A program made the position numbers and the translations under genes. From the NCBI RefSeq assembly GCF_004362145.1, contig NZ_SNXC01000013.1, positions 207,327-271,326 on the forward strand: a DNA stretch of 64,000 nucleotides. The letters run 5' to 3'. The notes beneath the pieces were generated by a model. That model saw nothing but the letters and a program-made list of their open reading frames with translations, was not told the DNA's origin and ran no database searches. This stretch comes from Marinomonas balearica. GTDB lineage: Bacteria; Pseudomonadota; Gammaproteobacteria; Pseudomonadales; Marinomonadaceae. Of the stretch, positions 8,952 through 17,504 are shown one piece after another. Within the stretch, counting starts at the first letter, position 1, and the number at the start of each line of letters is the position of its first letter.

Positions 8952-11060
8952 ATGTCTATTAACGTGTTAATGACAGTACCCACTGGACCCGGCGTTGGAC
9001 TTACTTCCGTATCTGTAGGACTTGTAAGGGCACTAGAACAACAAGGTCTAAAAGCAAGTTTTTTCAAACCTATTGCACAGCCAAGACCTGGTGATGAGGG
9101 TCCTGACAGATCCGCAGCTATGGTGGCACAAGGGTCCACACTAACAACAGCTGAATCGATCCCGCTACAAGATGCTGAGCGCTACCTATACAACGACAAC
9201 ATTGACGAACTAATGGAGGAAGTTGTAGGGCGCTTTCAGGATAGCATTGAACAGGACTCAACTGTCATCGTTGAAGGTCTGGCTCAAATAGCTGGACACC
9301 CTTATGCAACGCGCTTGAATAAGGCCATCGCAAAGACCTTAGATGCGGATTTGGTTCTCGTGACAGCACCAAACAACATGAGAGTCAAAGAGCTAGAGCA
9401 TCACGTTGAGATTGCTGCTGGCTCGTATGGCGGTATTAAAGCTGCGGACGTAATCGGGTGTATTTTAAACAAGACGACTCCAGGGTCTCTTGGCGCAAAA
9501 TCTTACGGCGACTCTTTTGCCCAACGCAGCATATTTAAGCGCAACTTTAAGCTTCTAGGCCAAATTCCGGTCGCAGAAGAGTTGACTTACCCACGAGTGC
9601 AAGATGTTGCAGATTTCCTTGATGCGCGCATAATAAATGCTGGGGAAATCGAAACTCGAAGAGTTCAATCCTACACTCTTTGTGCACGTGGCGTCGAAAA
9701 CATGTTGGAAGCACTTCGCCCCGGCGTATTGGTATTCACACCAGGAGACCGAACAGACATTATCATGGCGACAGCAATTGCCGCACTAAATGATACGAAA
9801 ATTTCTGCTCTGGTATTGACTGGTGGATACCAACCTAGTGAAGCTCTCATGCAACTATGCGGCAAAGCAATGGCCAAAGGCCTTCCTGTTTTATCTGTTG
9901 ACTCTAATAGCTGGGATACTGCCATCAACATGCAGTCTTTCAACCAAGAGATCCCACTAGATGACAAAGATAGAATCTTAATGGTCAAAGAGCACATTGC
10001 TCGCTGCATCGACCATGAATGGATCAACTCTTTTGCTCGCAATCAGGAAGAGCGTAAACTTTCTCCTCCTGCATTCCGATACCGCTTGATAGAAACAGCG
10101 CGTGAACTCAATAAGCGCATCGTTTTGCCAGAGGGTGAAGAGATTCGTACAATTGAAGCCGCTTCTATTTGTGCTGAGCGCGGCATTGCTCGCCCAGTCC
10201 TACTTGGCAACAAAGAGCAAATTCTACGCAACGCTCAGAATAATGGCATCGAAATTGGAAACGGCGTAGAGATCATCGAACCCGAAACCATTCGTCAAAC
10301 CTACGTTTCACCCATGGTCGAAATTCGTAAGCACCGTGGTTTAACAGACATCGTTGCGATGGAGCAATTGCAAGATAACGTTGCCCTAGGCACGATGATG
10401 CTACAACAGGAGGATGTTGATGGATTGGTATCAGGTGCGATACATACAACCGCAAACACCATTCGACCTGCACTTCAACTTGTAAAAACCTCCCCGGACG
10501 CCTCTCTGGTATCCTCGGTGTTTTTCATGTGTTTACCAGACCAAGTACTTGTATATGGCGACTGTGCAATCAACCCTGATCCAACAGCAGAGCAGCTAGC
10601 CGAAATCGCTATTCAAAGTGCGGATTCTGCGACTGCATTTGGTATCACACCAAAAGTTGCGATGATCAGTTACAGCACTGGAGGTTCGGGCAGCGGTAAC
10701 GATGTCGACAAAGTGCGTGAAGCAACACGATTGGCACAAGAAAAACGTCCAGATCTACTCATTGATGGCCCACTTCAATACGACGCAGCCATCATGGAGA
10801 AAGTTGCGAAGCAAAAAGCACCTAACAGTAAAGTTGCAGGCAAGGCAACAGTCTTTATATTCCCTGACTTAAATACAGGTAATACAACCTATAAAGCAGT
10901 ACAGCGAAGTGCAGACGTGGTCAGCATTGGTCCTATGCTTCAAGGTATCAGGAAGCCTGTAAACGACCTTTCTCGCGGCGCACTAGTCGACGATATCGTT
11001 TACACCATAGCAATTACGGCTATTCAAGCCGGACAAGCAGAAGCTAAAGCCAACGCTTAA
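8952..11060 (+). CDS. pta: Phosphate acetyltransferase, long form
   Basis: Interconverts acetyl-CoA plus phosphate with acetyl phosphate plus CoA. 702 residues in three parts, as in the long enterobacterial-type Pta: an N-terminal BioD-like P-loop region (VPTGPGVGLTSVSVGL), a central DRTGG domain (about 210-330, LVFTPGDRTDIIMAT), and the C-terminal catalytic PTA_PTB domain (about 375-695) with SYSTGGSGSGNDVDKV, DGPLQYDAA and FPDLNTGNTTYKAVQR. The start has GAGGA upstream. A hairpin terminator follows, so it probably ends the nadC-ackA-pta unit. All three domains look intact. Confidence 0.97.
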   Translation: MSINVLMTVPTGPGVGLTSVSVGLVRALEQQGLKASFFKPIAQPRPGDEGPDRSAAMVAQGSTLTTAESIPLQDAERYLYNDNIDELMEEVVGRFQDSIEQDSTVIVEGLAQIAGHPYATRLNKAIAKTLDADLVLVTAPNNMRVKELEHHVEIAAGSYGGIKAADVIGCILNKTTPGSLGAKSYGDSFAQRSIFKRNFKLLGQIPVAEELTYPRVQDVADFLDARIINAGEIETRRVQSYTLCARGVENMLEALRPGVLVFTPGDRTDIIMATAIAALNDTKISALVLTGGYQPSEALMQLCGKAMAKGLPVLSVDSNSWDTAINMQSFNQEIPLDDKDRILMVKEHIARCIDHEWINSFARNQEERKLSPPAFRYRLIETARELNKRIVLPEGEEIRTIEAASICAERGIARPVLLGNKEQILRNAQNNGIEIGNGVEIIEPETIRQTYVSPMVEIRKHRGLTDIVAMEQLQDNVALGTMMLQQEDVDGLVSGAIHTTANTIRPALQLVKTSPDASLVSSVFFMCLPDQVLVYGDCAINPDPTAEQLAEIAIQSADSATAFGITPKVAMISYSTGGSGSGNDVDKVREATRLAQEKRPDLLIDGPLQYDAAIMEKVAKQKAPNSKVAGKATVFIFPDLNTGNTTYKAVQRSADVVSIGPMLQGIRKPVNDLSRGALVDDIVYTIAITAIQAGQAEAKANA

Positions 11061-11071
11061 TCACCTGCTAC

Positions 11072-11108
11072 AAGCGAATAAATATAGTTTTTTTATATTT
11101 ATTCGCTT
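11072..11108 (+). terminator. Hairpin terminator after pta
   Basis: Perfect 15-bp inverted repeat (AAGCGAATAAATATA / TATATTTATTCGCTT) with a 7-nt loop, 11 bp after the pta stop and followed by a T/C-rich stretch. The stem is AT-rich but long. Confidence 0.75.
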
Positions 11109-11186
11109 TCTTTCATATAGATGCCCTTCTGGATATATCCCACCGTCTAGTTTAAAGTAAGAGTCAGCTAGAAATCGGTAACACAT

Positions 11187-12029
11187 ATGTCTTGTAGCGT
11201 TTCATCGTCTTGTGGCGTTTCTTATTCATACGAAGCTCAATCCCTTCATTCCGCTCGCCAGGAAGATACTAACGCGATTAATGCCCCCGCTGGCGCTGAA
11301 GACAACATCGGCCTCAGAGCCTCAAGCGACTATTCGATAACACTGTCTGAAGAATCACAACAAGCCTATAACGAAGACTCTGCTGAGCAGAAGCCAAATG
11401 CAGAAGACGCGTCAAGCACCGATACAGTCACTTCTGAAAATACTGAAGAAAGCGAAGAAAACAAAGAGAGCAATCCAACAGAACTAACTGAAGAAGAACA
11501 GCAAGAAGTTGAACAACTTCAAGATCGTCATGATGAGGTCGTTACCCACGAGCAAGCTCATGCAAGCGTCGGCGGACAATATGCAGGCGCACCACAGTAT
11601 TCCTATGAACAAGGCCCCGATGGCCAACGCTACGCAACTGATGGCGAAGTACAAATAGATGTGGGAGAAGTTTCAGGTGACCCAGACGCAACCATTGCTA
11701 AAATGGAACAAGTCTACCGTGCTGCCCTTGCTCCCGTAGAGCCTTCCGCAGCGGATCAAAATGTAGCACGTGAAGCGCAATCAAACATAGCCGAAGCGAA
11801 AGCCGAAATCGCAAAAGAAGCCACCGCCCCAGTTGATAGCAAGACAACCGAGCCGTCAAACAACACAGAAGAAAAAAGCAATAATAGCAGTACTAACGAC
11901 AGCGCCTTCCAAGCCGAAGCAGCTAGCCGCTCAGCACCAACCAACAACACCAATTTAAATCAAACTCTATTATCCTCATACGAAAATAGTTACACTACTA
12001 AGCAGAGTTCATTTTACGCTTCAGCTTAA
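11187..12029 (+). CDS. SprA-related putative metalloprotease
   Basis: 280 residues. The N-terminal ~100 residues are Ser/Glu/Asn-rich and look disordered. The core contains an HExxH zinc-protease-like motif (THEQAHASVGGQYAG, about 127-141), then YEQGPDGQRYATDGEVQID and GDPDATIAKMEQVYRAALAP, which match what I recall of the SprA-related family (putative metalloprotease CJM1_0395 type). The C-terminus is again Ser/Asn/Thr-rich. I see no signal peptide, so it is probably cytoplasmic; the substrate is unknown. It stands alone between the pta terminator and the pilin promoter region. The proteolytic function is a family prediction only. Confidence 0.8.
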   Translation: MSCSVSSSCGVSYSYEAQSLHSARQEDTNAINAPAGAEDNIGLRASSDYSITLSEESQQAYNEDSAEQKPNAEDASSTDTVTSENTEESEENKESNPTELTEEEQQEVEQLQDRHDEVVTHEQAHASVGGQYAGAPQYSYEQGPDGQRYATDGEVQIDVGEVSGDPDATIAKMEQVYRAALAPVEPSAADQNVAREAQSNIAEAKAEIAKEATAPVDSKTTEPSNNTEEKSNNSSTNDSAFQAEAASRSAPTNNTNLNQTLLSSYENSYTTKQSSFYASA

Positions 12030-12088
12030 TGAACTCTCACTCTCTACTTAAAATTGCCTTATTTTGTTTACCTAACTGAGTCATATGG

Positions 12089-12103
12089 AACTTGATTCAA
12101 GTT
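12089..12103. promoter_or_regulatory. Palindrome upstream of the pilin gene
   Basis: AACTTGATTCAAGTT is a perfect palindrome with 7-bp arms around one base, 32 bp before the pilin ATG. It could be an operator for the pilin operon. No sigma-54 site (TGGCAC-N5-TTGC) was found here. Confidence 0.35.
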
Positions 12104-12135
12104 AAACAAAACATCAGATCTTCATGGAGGAAGAA

Positions 12136-12588
12136 ATGACACGCTGCACTCGCCACATTAATAGTGGCTTCACCCTAATTGAGCTTATGGTCGTTATAGC
12201 CATCATAGCGATACTTGCTTCCGCAACTGCCCCATCTCTACAGCGCCATATAACCAAAGCCAAATTAGTTGAAGTGGAATCTTACGCATCAGAACTACAA
12301 TCTGCCGTAGATGAATATCAAATAAGCCAAAACGATTTCCCAACAAAAGCCACACTCGATCAATACACCAATTCCCATTCAATCGAGCTATTAAAAAGCT
12401 ATTCCGTAAGTGACGTAGAAGGCTTATCTGGCAGTATTGTTTTGACACTTAATAGCAACCTCAGCATTGAAAGCGGCAGCTATATAAAATACACAAAGAA
12501 TACTAGTGGCTATTGGGACTGCCTAAGCAATCTTGTAGCAACCATCGCTCCAAGCTATTGCACGCTGAATGATTTGGATGAGGAGTAG
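12136..12588 (+). CDS. Type IV pilin, major-pilin-like
   Basis: 150-residue prepilin of the PilA/PpdD type. The class III leader is MTRCTRHINSG; cleavage by PilD would fall after Gly11 and the mature protein would start FTLIELMVVIAIIAILAS, with the conserved Glu5 needed for assembly. The globular part has a C-terminal Cys pair (WDCLSN and SYCTLND), as in many pilins. An upstream in-frame ATG at 12124 exists, but GGAGGAAG lies between the two ATGs and serves the one at 12136. It is the first gene of a pilin-ATPase-platform-peptidase operon. Whether it is the major pilin or a minor one cannot be told from sequence. Confidence 0.9.
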   Translation: MTRCTRHINSGFTLIELMVVIAIIAILASATAPSLQRHITKAKLVEVESYASELQSAVDEYQISQNDFPTKATLDQYTNSHSIELLKSYSVSDVEGLSGSIVLTLNSNLSIESGSYIKYTKNTSGYWDCLSNLVATIAPSYCTLNDLDEE

Positions 12589-12591
12589 ATA

Positions 12592-13551
12592 ATGACCCTT
12601 GAGCATTTATTATCCGAGTCTCTGAATCTGAGGGCGACAGACATTCACCTACATTCTTGCCTAAATGGAATGACCATCCAGCGACGCATCGCTGGGAAAC
12701 TAAGTTCAACACATTACAAACAAAATTCTTCAAACCTGATTAATAGAATTAAAGTTCTGGCAAACTTAGAGACATCGGAAACGAAAAAGACTCAAGAAGG
12801 ACAGTTTTTATTTTATTCAGATGGCGAACAAGTACCCGTGCGAGTCAGCATTATAGCGACTACAAAAGGCGAAAAAGCCGCGCTGCGGCTATTGCCCAAT
12901 AAGTCTCTCAGACCTATCCCCAAGCTAGGCATGGATTCCTCTCAACAGCATTCATTACTAAACGCCATTAAAAAGCTCTCTGGGTTATGCTTAGTTTGCG
13001 GCGCAACAGGAGCAGGAAAGACCACCACATTGTACTCATGCTTAGCGCAGCTGAATAACGGCGAAAGGTCTATTTTTACAATAGAAGATCCGGCGGAATA
13101 TCCCGTGGAAGGCGCATTTCAATGTGAACCAAACGTAAAAATAGGACAAGGAGCTCAAAGTATCTTGCGCTCTTTTCTACGGCAAGACCCGGATGTCATC
13201 ATGATAGGAGAGCTTCGAGACACAGAAAGCGCCAGTTTAGCCGTATCTGCCGCATTAACAGGGCATTTAGTGCTCGCTACCGTCCATGCAAACTCTGCAA
13301 TTGATGTCATTCATAGATTTAAACACTGGGGAGTCGACTATTTTTCCTTTGCGAGCGCATTAAACATTATCGTACATCAGCGTATGACCTATATTAACGA
13401 ACTTCCCGTTCCTCGCTTCAACCTACTCTCGCCTTCCTGGTCAACTATGCCTTCTGGATATGAAGCCATGCATACTCACAATAATATATGGCAACGCGAT
13501 GGGGTAACCATTACAGAAAAACACGGAGCCGCAGCCGATGCCTTGGTATAA
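12592..13551 (+). CDS. PilB/GspE-family secretion ATPase, short form
   Basis: Cytoplasmic ATPase expected to power pilus assembly. 319 residues, far below the usual ~570 of PilB. It has the N2-like domain (about 10-100, RATDIHLH at the start) and the C-terminal ATPase domain: Walker A GATGAGKT (137-144), Asp box IEDPAEYP (164-171), Walker B DPDVIMIGE (199-207) and His box TGHLVLATVHANSA (223-236). Missing are the N-terminal T2SSE_N domain and the tetracysteine zinc motif normally found in PilB/GspE. It could be read as PilT-like in size, but position and the GspE-type boxes favour an assembly ATPase related to HofB. It starts three bases after the pilin stop and overlaps the next gene by 14 bases. 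Confidence 0.85.
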   Translation: MTLEHLLSESLNLRATDIHLHSCLNGMTIQRRIAGKLSSTHYKQNSSNLINRIKVLANLETSETKKTQEGQFLFYSDGEQVPVRVSIIATTKGEKAALRLLPNKSLRPIPKLGMDSSQQHSLLNAIKKLSGLCLVCGATGAGKTTTLYSCLAQLNNGERSIFTIEDPAEYPVEGAFQCEPNVKIGQGAQSILRSFLRQDPDVIMIGELRDTESASLAVSAALTGHLVLATVHANSAIDVIHRFKHWGVDYFSFASALNIIVHQRMTYINELPVPRFNLLSPSWSTMPSGYEAMHTHNNIWQRDGVTITEKHGAAADALV

Positions 13552-14626
13552 GGTCAACCATATTAGAAAGAACGAGGACTTAGGTAGTTCGAATTATTCT
13601 ATTCTATGGTTCGACAACCCGCTTGACGTAAAAACTCACATGGTTTCAAGCAGGTATAGCCATAGGCAATATACTCTACTGAAGTTTAGAAAGCTGTCAG
13701 CGAAGGCGCTACATCGACTACTCAAGGAATTTTCACTCGGTTTTCAACAGGGCCTTACTATCAAAGAGACTCTTTGTTCATTGCGAAGTCAACAAAACAC
13801 TGGATCTCTCACGCCCTGCATTGAAATTGTACTAAGCAGGTTGCAAGCGGGCGCATCATTGAAAGACTCAATTAAGGCAATTTGCGTTAAAGACCTTCAA
13901 TTTTACACTAATTATTTGATTGACAACTCGACTCACCAGACGACACAAACAATGATAGAAGCCGCCGCAGATGAGCTATCAACATCAATCAAATACAGCC
14001 AACAACTATTTCAGGCCCTTCTTTACCCGTTTTTTGTAATACAAGCGTCTTTTAGTGTTCTGATACTAAACTCAGTAATGTTTAGCAAAAATACAGCCCC
14101 TTTGCCTATTCTTCCCCTTAGCATGTGGAGTGCCATCACTCTTCTACAAGCCACTGCATTATTCATGGCAAACACTGGTGCAATTCTTCGAACAATAGAA
14201 AAGCATTCGACTGCCTTACAACTTAAAGGTCTATTTGGTTTGAGCTCCTGTTTAATCAAGTCAGGCATCCCTACTCATTTAGCCATCAAGTCAGCACGGC
14301 AAAACCTTAGATCGTCTTTATTATTGAGTCAGGCTCTCCGCTTCGAGCTTAAAATTAGACAAGGTATTGAAATTCAAAGAGCTTTTCCCAAAGCTTGGTT
14401 CGACACGACAGGTTATAGTATGATGGCTAGCTCGCAGACGGGAGACAAAGTTGAGAAAGCGCTCGATCGTGGTTATACATTTCAAACATCGCGTTGCGCC
14501 TCCTTAATTTCGTATGTAACCAAAGTAATTCCGGTTCTGTGTTTATTTTTTGCAGGCTGCCTCGTGGGTACAACGATCCTCGAAATATACAGCCCACTTT
14601 TGGAAGCAAAATCCATTGGATATTAA
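13538..14626 (+). CDS. PilC/GspF-family inner-membrane platform protein
   Basis: 362 residues (PilC is usually about 405). Two GspF-type helical domains are visible: about 55-185 (LLKEFSLGFQQGLTIKETL, with SLKDSI in the middle) and about 225-340 (GLFGLSSCLIKSGIPTHLA). Membrane helices lie near 165-185, 195-220 and 335-355. The protein should link the assembly ATPase to the pilus in the inner membrane. The sequence is quite divergent and the first 50 residues do not look like standard PilC. The ATG lies within the last codons of the upstream ATPase gene, implying translational coupling. The stop overlaps the proposed start of pilD. Confidence 0.85.
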   Translation: MPWYKVNHIRKNEDLGSSNYSILWFDNPLDVKTHMVSSRYSHRQYTLLKFRKLSAKALHRLLKEFSLGFQQGLTIKETLCSLRSQQNTGSLTPCIEIVLSRLQAGASLKDSIKAICVKDLQFYTNYLIDNSTHQTTQTMIEAAADELSTSIKYSQQLFQALLYPFFVIQASFSVLILNSVMFSKNTAPLPILPLSMWSAITLLQATALFMANTGAILRTIEKHSTALQLKGLFGLSSCLIKSGIPTHLAIKSARQNLRSSLLLSQALRFELKIRQGIEIQRAFPKAWFDTTGYSMMASSQTGDKVEKALDRGYTFQTSRCASLISYVTKVIPVLCLFFAGCLVGTTILEIYSPLLEAKSIGY

Positions 14627-15446
14627 TGTCGCTCAACTCATTTTGTATATTGCATTTTTGGCAGTTATTGGTAGCGCTATAAGCAGCTTCACATGGCGCT
14701 TTCCAATTCGATGCGAAAAAGAGTGGCAACTTGAAGCTCAAAATATACTCAAATCATCAACCCCCTCGGTGAGTGACGATATTCAAAAAGACAGCACTTT
14801 ACCCCCCTCATTTACATCAGGAAGGTCCGTCTGCCCATCATGTAATCACACCTTGGGGTTTCTTGATTTAATCCCAGTCATATCATTTATTCTGAACAAA
14901 GGTCGTTGCCGGCATTGCAATAATGCAGTATCAAAACGATATCCATTTGTCGAATTAGGCTTTGTATTTATTGGCTCTCCCCTAATTTTGCTTGAGCTAG
15001 CGCCACTGGAGTTCGTATGCACTTTTCTAATTCTTTTAAGCCTTTTTGTGGCAACAGTTATTGATATTGAAAACAAGTGGATTCCCGACGAGTGCTCCTT
15101 GATCGTAATTGCATGTGCTTTTATCCCAGCCATAGTAAACCATCAGCCGTTAGTAGATAACGTACTCGGGCTTATTCTCGGCTACTCTCTTATTTATCTT
15201 TTAAGATTTATCTATCTTTGTATCCGAAAGGTTGAAGCCATAGGGCTAGGTGATGCAAAATTGCTAGCAGCAATCGGTGCATGGCTTGGTTTTTCCTACC
15301 TACCTTACTTACTAATGCTTGCAGCCACTATTGGAATTCTCTACGCTTTGGTTATGAAAATGAACCGCACTACACAAATCCCTTTTGGCCCTTTTCTCGC
15401 AGCGTCTTCAATTAGCCTATATTACGTCATTGGTTTCTTATTATGA
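14616..15446 (+). CDS. pilD: Prepilin peptidase and N-methyltransferase
   Basis: Inner-membrane aspartic protease that cleaves the pilin leader and methylates the new N-terminus. From the proposed TTG start it has 276 residues: first membrane helix 6-25, a cytoplasmic loop with two CxxC pairs (Cys73/76 and Cys98/101) as in the methyltransferase domain, and catalytic aspartates in ATVIDIENKWIPD (Asp150) and GLGDAKLLAAIG (Asp213). The frame is open back to an ATG at 14550, but that would overlap pilC by 77 bases and add a non-homologous stretch. The TTG at 14616 has GGAAG upstream and gives a normal N-terminus. The usual GSFxNVxIxRLP motif after helix 1 is degenerate (SAISSFTWRFPIR). The stop overlaps coaE by ATGA. 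Confidence 0.9.
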   Translation: MDINVAQLILYIAFLAVIGSAISSFTWRFPIRCEKEWQLEAQNILKSSTPSVSDDIQKDSTLPPSFTSGRSVCPSCNHTLGFLDLIPVISFILNKGRCRHCNNAVSKRYPFVELGFVFIGSPLILLELAPLEFVCTFLILLSLFVATVIDIENKWIPDECSLIVIACAFIPAIVNHQPLVDNVLGLILGYSLIYLLRFIYLCIRKVEAIGLGDAKLLAAIGAWLGFSYLPYLLMLAATIGILYALVMKMNRTTQIPFGPFLAASSISLYYVIGFLL

Positions 15447-16054
15447 GCACTCCCTTTATAGTTGGTCTTACTGGCGGTATTGGATCTGGAAAAAGCACCG
15501 TTGCTCTTGAATTTAATAAGCTGGGAATAGAGACCGTGGACGCTGATGACGTTGCTCGGGAAGTTGTTGCGCCAGGCTCAGAAGTGCTGAAAAAAATTGA
15601 AATGAAATATGGCTGTGGCATTATTGACCATTCTGGCAGCTTAAATAGGAAAAAGCTTAGAGACATTATCTTCTCAAATGAGGCTGAGCGGCTCTGGCTG
15701 GAGTCTGTCACCCACCCCGCCGTTCGAGCAAGGCTTACAGACAAACTCCACAACACGCGATCTGCCTATGCCGTACTTGTTCATCCTTTATTATACGAAA
15801 AAGGTCAGGAATCCATTTGCAACCTTGTTATTTCAATTAGTGTACCCGCCAACATTCAAATTAGCCGGGTAACTAAACGAGATGATCAAACTCCTGAACA
15901 AGTACAAAAAATACTCGATGCTCAGTACTCTCAATCTGACAGAGACGAGAAAGCAGACTACATTATTAAAAACACTGGAAAAACAGAAGCTTTGGGTGAT
16001 AAAGTGAAATATGTACATTTGAAAATTTTAGAGACGTTAAATGACCAGCAGTGA
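15443..16054 (+). CDS. coaE: Dephospho-CoA kinase
   Basis: Last step of coenzyme A synthesis: ATP-dependent phosphorylation of dephospho-CoA. 203 residues, standard. P-loop GLTGGIGSGKST near 7-17, followed by VDADDVAREVV (substrate-binding DAD motif), and the lid/CoA region ESVTHPAVR and HPLLYEKG. The ATG overlaps the pilD stop by four bases, and yacG overlaps its own end by 14 bases. coaE-yacG after pilD is the standard gammaproteobacterial order. Confidence 0.97.
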   Translation: MSTPFIVGLTGGIGSGKSTVALEFNKLGIETVDADDVAREVVAPGSEVLKKIEMKYGCGIIDHSGSLNRKKLRDIIFSNEAERLWLESVTHPAVRARLTDKLHNTRSAYAVLVHPLLYEKGQESICNLVISISVPANIQISRVTKRDDQTPEQVQKILDAQYSQSDRDEKADYIIKNTGKTEALGDKVKYVHLKILETLNDQQ

Positions 16055-16265
16055 ATCTACTACGCTAATAGCGTGTCCCACCTGCGGAACAAAATCTCTT
16101 TGGTCTACAAAAAATAAATATAGACCGTTTTGCAGTGACCGCTGCAAACTGATTGATTTGGGCGATTGGGCGAATGAAAGCTATGCAATTCCCCAGCAGA
16201 CTTCAGAGGAAGATGAAATTTTTTCAGAAGACCTTGTAGTACAGCAAAACAGATCATTCCTTTAG
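16041..16265 (+). CDS. yacG: DNA gyrase inhibitor YacG, zinc ribbon
   Basis: 74-residue protein with a four-cysteine zinc site (CPTC at 12-15, CSDRC at 31-35) followed by KLIDLGDWANESYAIP, the YacG signature. In E. coli it binds GyrB and blocks DNA binding by gyrase; the same role is inferred here. It overlaps coaE by 14 bases, in a different frame, and is translated within the pil-coaE operon. The receiver-TPR gene begins only 22 bp downstream. Confidence 0.93.
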   Translation: MTSSESTTLIACPTCGTKSLWSTKNKYRPFCSDRCKLIDLGDWANESYAIPQQTSEEDEIFSEDLVVQQNRSFL

Positions 16266-16287
16266 TGAGTTGTAGTGAGAATGTTTT

Positions 16288-17493
16288 ATGAACCCTGAAG
16301 ACTTTTCTAAAAAGAAAGCCCTGTTGATCGAAGATATGGCTGAAGCCAGAATCATGCAGAAGAAGATGCTCACTGACTTTGGTTTTCGCTCAATTGATAT
16401 TGCGATGAAAGCTGAGACTGCTATTGAGCTGTTAAAAAGCAACAATTATGACATCATTCTTTCTGACTATAACTTAGGTAAGGGCAAAGATGGTCAGCAG
16501 CTTCTAGAAGAAGTCCGGTACTCCCACCTGATTCCCAACACAGCTACTTATCTTATGGTGACCGCGGAGACTTCTATAGAAATGGTCATGGGTGCCATTG
16601 AATACCAACCCGACGGATACATTACAAAGCCCTTTTCTCAAGCAACTCTTCAGCGCCGTTTAACTAAGCTTATTGACGTAAAAAATAAACTCAAAAAAGT
16701 TAATATCGCGTTAGATGCTCAAGATTACTCTACCGCGATTCTTGAAGCGAATAAAGTGTCGAGTGAAGCCCCCTACCTAGAAAGCAAATGCGGTCGAATT
16801 ATCGGAGACTGTCTTCTAACACTGGAGAAAAACGAAGAAGCCCTAAGCGTATTTGATCGTCATCTGAAAGAACGAAAGATGCCTTGGGCTTTATTTGGGA
16901 AGGCGAAAGCTAATTACAATTTGGGGAGACTTGATAAAGCAGAATCTAGCTTTAGGCAACTGATGCTTGATAATAAGTTTTTCGTTAACTCTTATGATTG
17001 GCTAGCGAAAACACTTGTCAAAAAAGGCAGCTTGGACGAAGCGCAAACCGTTTTAGTGGATGCAGTCATGCGATCCCCAAAAAATATATTACGGCAGATC
17101 GAACTGGGTAAACTGAGTATGAGCGTTGAAGACAGCATGACGGCCGAAATGTCCTTTCGCCGTGCAGTTTATCTGGCTAAACACTCTTGCTTCAATGAAG
17201 CCGACATCTATCTTGAACATCTTCGTTCAATCGTCGCTATCGCAGAATCAGGAGAATTTACTCCTCGTCAAAGAGACAACTTTAACGCTACGTTAAAAAA
17301 AATACACCAACAATTCTTTGAAGATCCTGACGTAAAGGCTCACACTTACCATTCTGAAATCGCTCTGTACAATGCAAATGGTGATGAAAAAACAGCCAAG
17401 CAGCTTTTAGAAATGTGGACAAATGAAGCTGAAAATGGCGTAGCTAGAGAACCTGACGCAGAGTTTAAAAAGAAATTTAGCAATCTTTTCTAA
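16288..17493 (+). CDS. Response regulator with receiver and TPR domains (copy A)
   Basis: 401 residues. The N-terminal CheY-like receiver (about 8-128) is complete: acidic pair Glu15/Asp16, phospho-acceptor Asp60 (DIILSDYNLGKG), Thr92 region (MVTAE) and Lys114 (ITKPF). From about 135 on the protein is helical TPR repeats (for example PWALFGKAKANYNLGRLDKA). There is no DNA-binding or enzymatic output domain, so the TPR part probably binds a partner protein. A small kinase gene starts 11 bp downstream. A paralogous receiver-TPR/kinase pair lies in opposite orientation at 18236-20604. It follows yacG by 22 bp and may be read through from the pilus operon. Target unknown. Confidence 0.85.
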   Translation: MNPEDFSKKKALLIEDMAEARIMQKKMLTDFGFRSIDIAMKAETAIELLKSNNYDIILSDYNLGKGKDGQQLLEEVRYSHLIPNTATYLMVTAETSIEMVMGAIEYQPDGYITKPFSQATLQRRLTKLIDVKNKLKKVNIALDAQDYSTAILEANKVSSEAPYLESKCGRIIGDCLLTLEKNEEALSVFDRHLKERKMPWALFGKAKANYNLGRLDKAESSFRQLMLDNKFFVNSYDWLAKTLVKKGSLDEAQTVLVDAVMRSPKNILRQIELGKLSMSVEDSMTAEMSFRRAVYLAKHSCFNEADIYLEHLRSIVAIAESGEFTPRQRDNFNATLKKIHQQFFEDPDVKAHTYHSEIALYNANGDEKTAKQLLEMWTNEAENGVAREPDAEFKKKFSNLF

Positions 17494-17504
17494 GGTACAC
17501 TTTT

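Noticed and set aside
12030..12135. Sigma-54 promoter of the pilin gene
   Set aside because: TGGAAC is present but the TTGC element at the right spacing is not.
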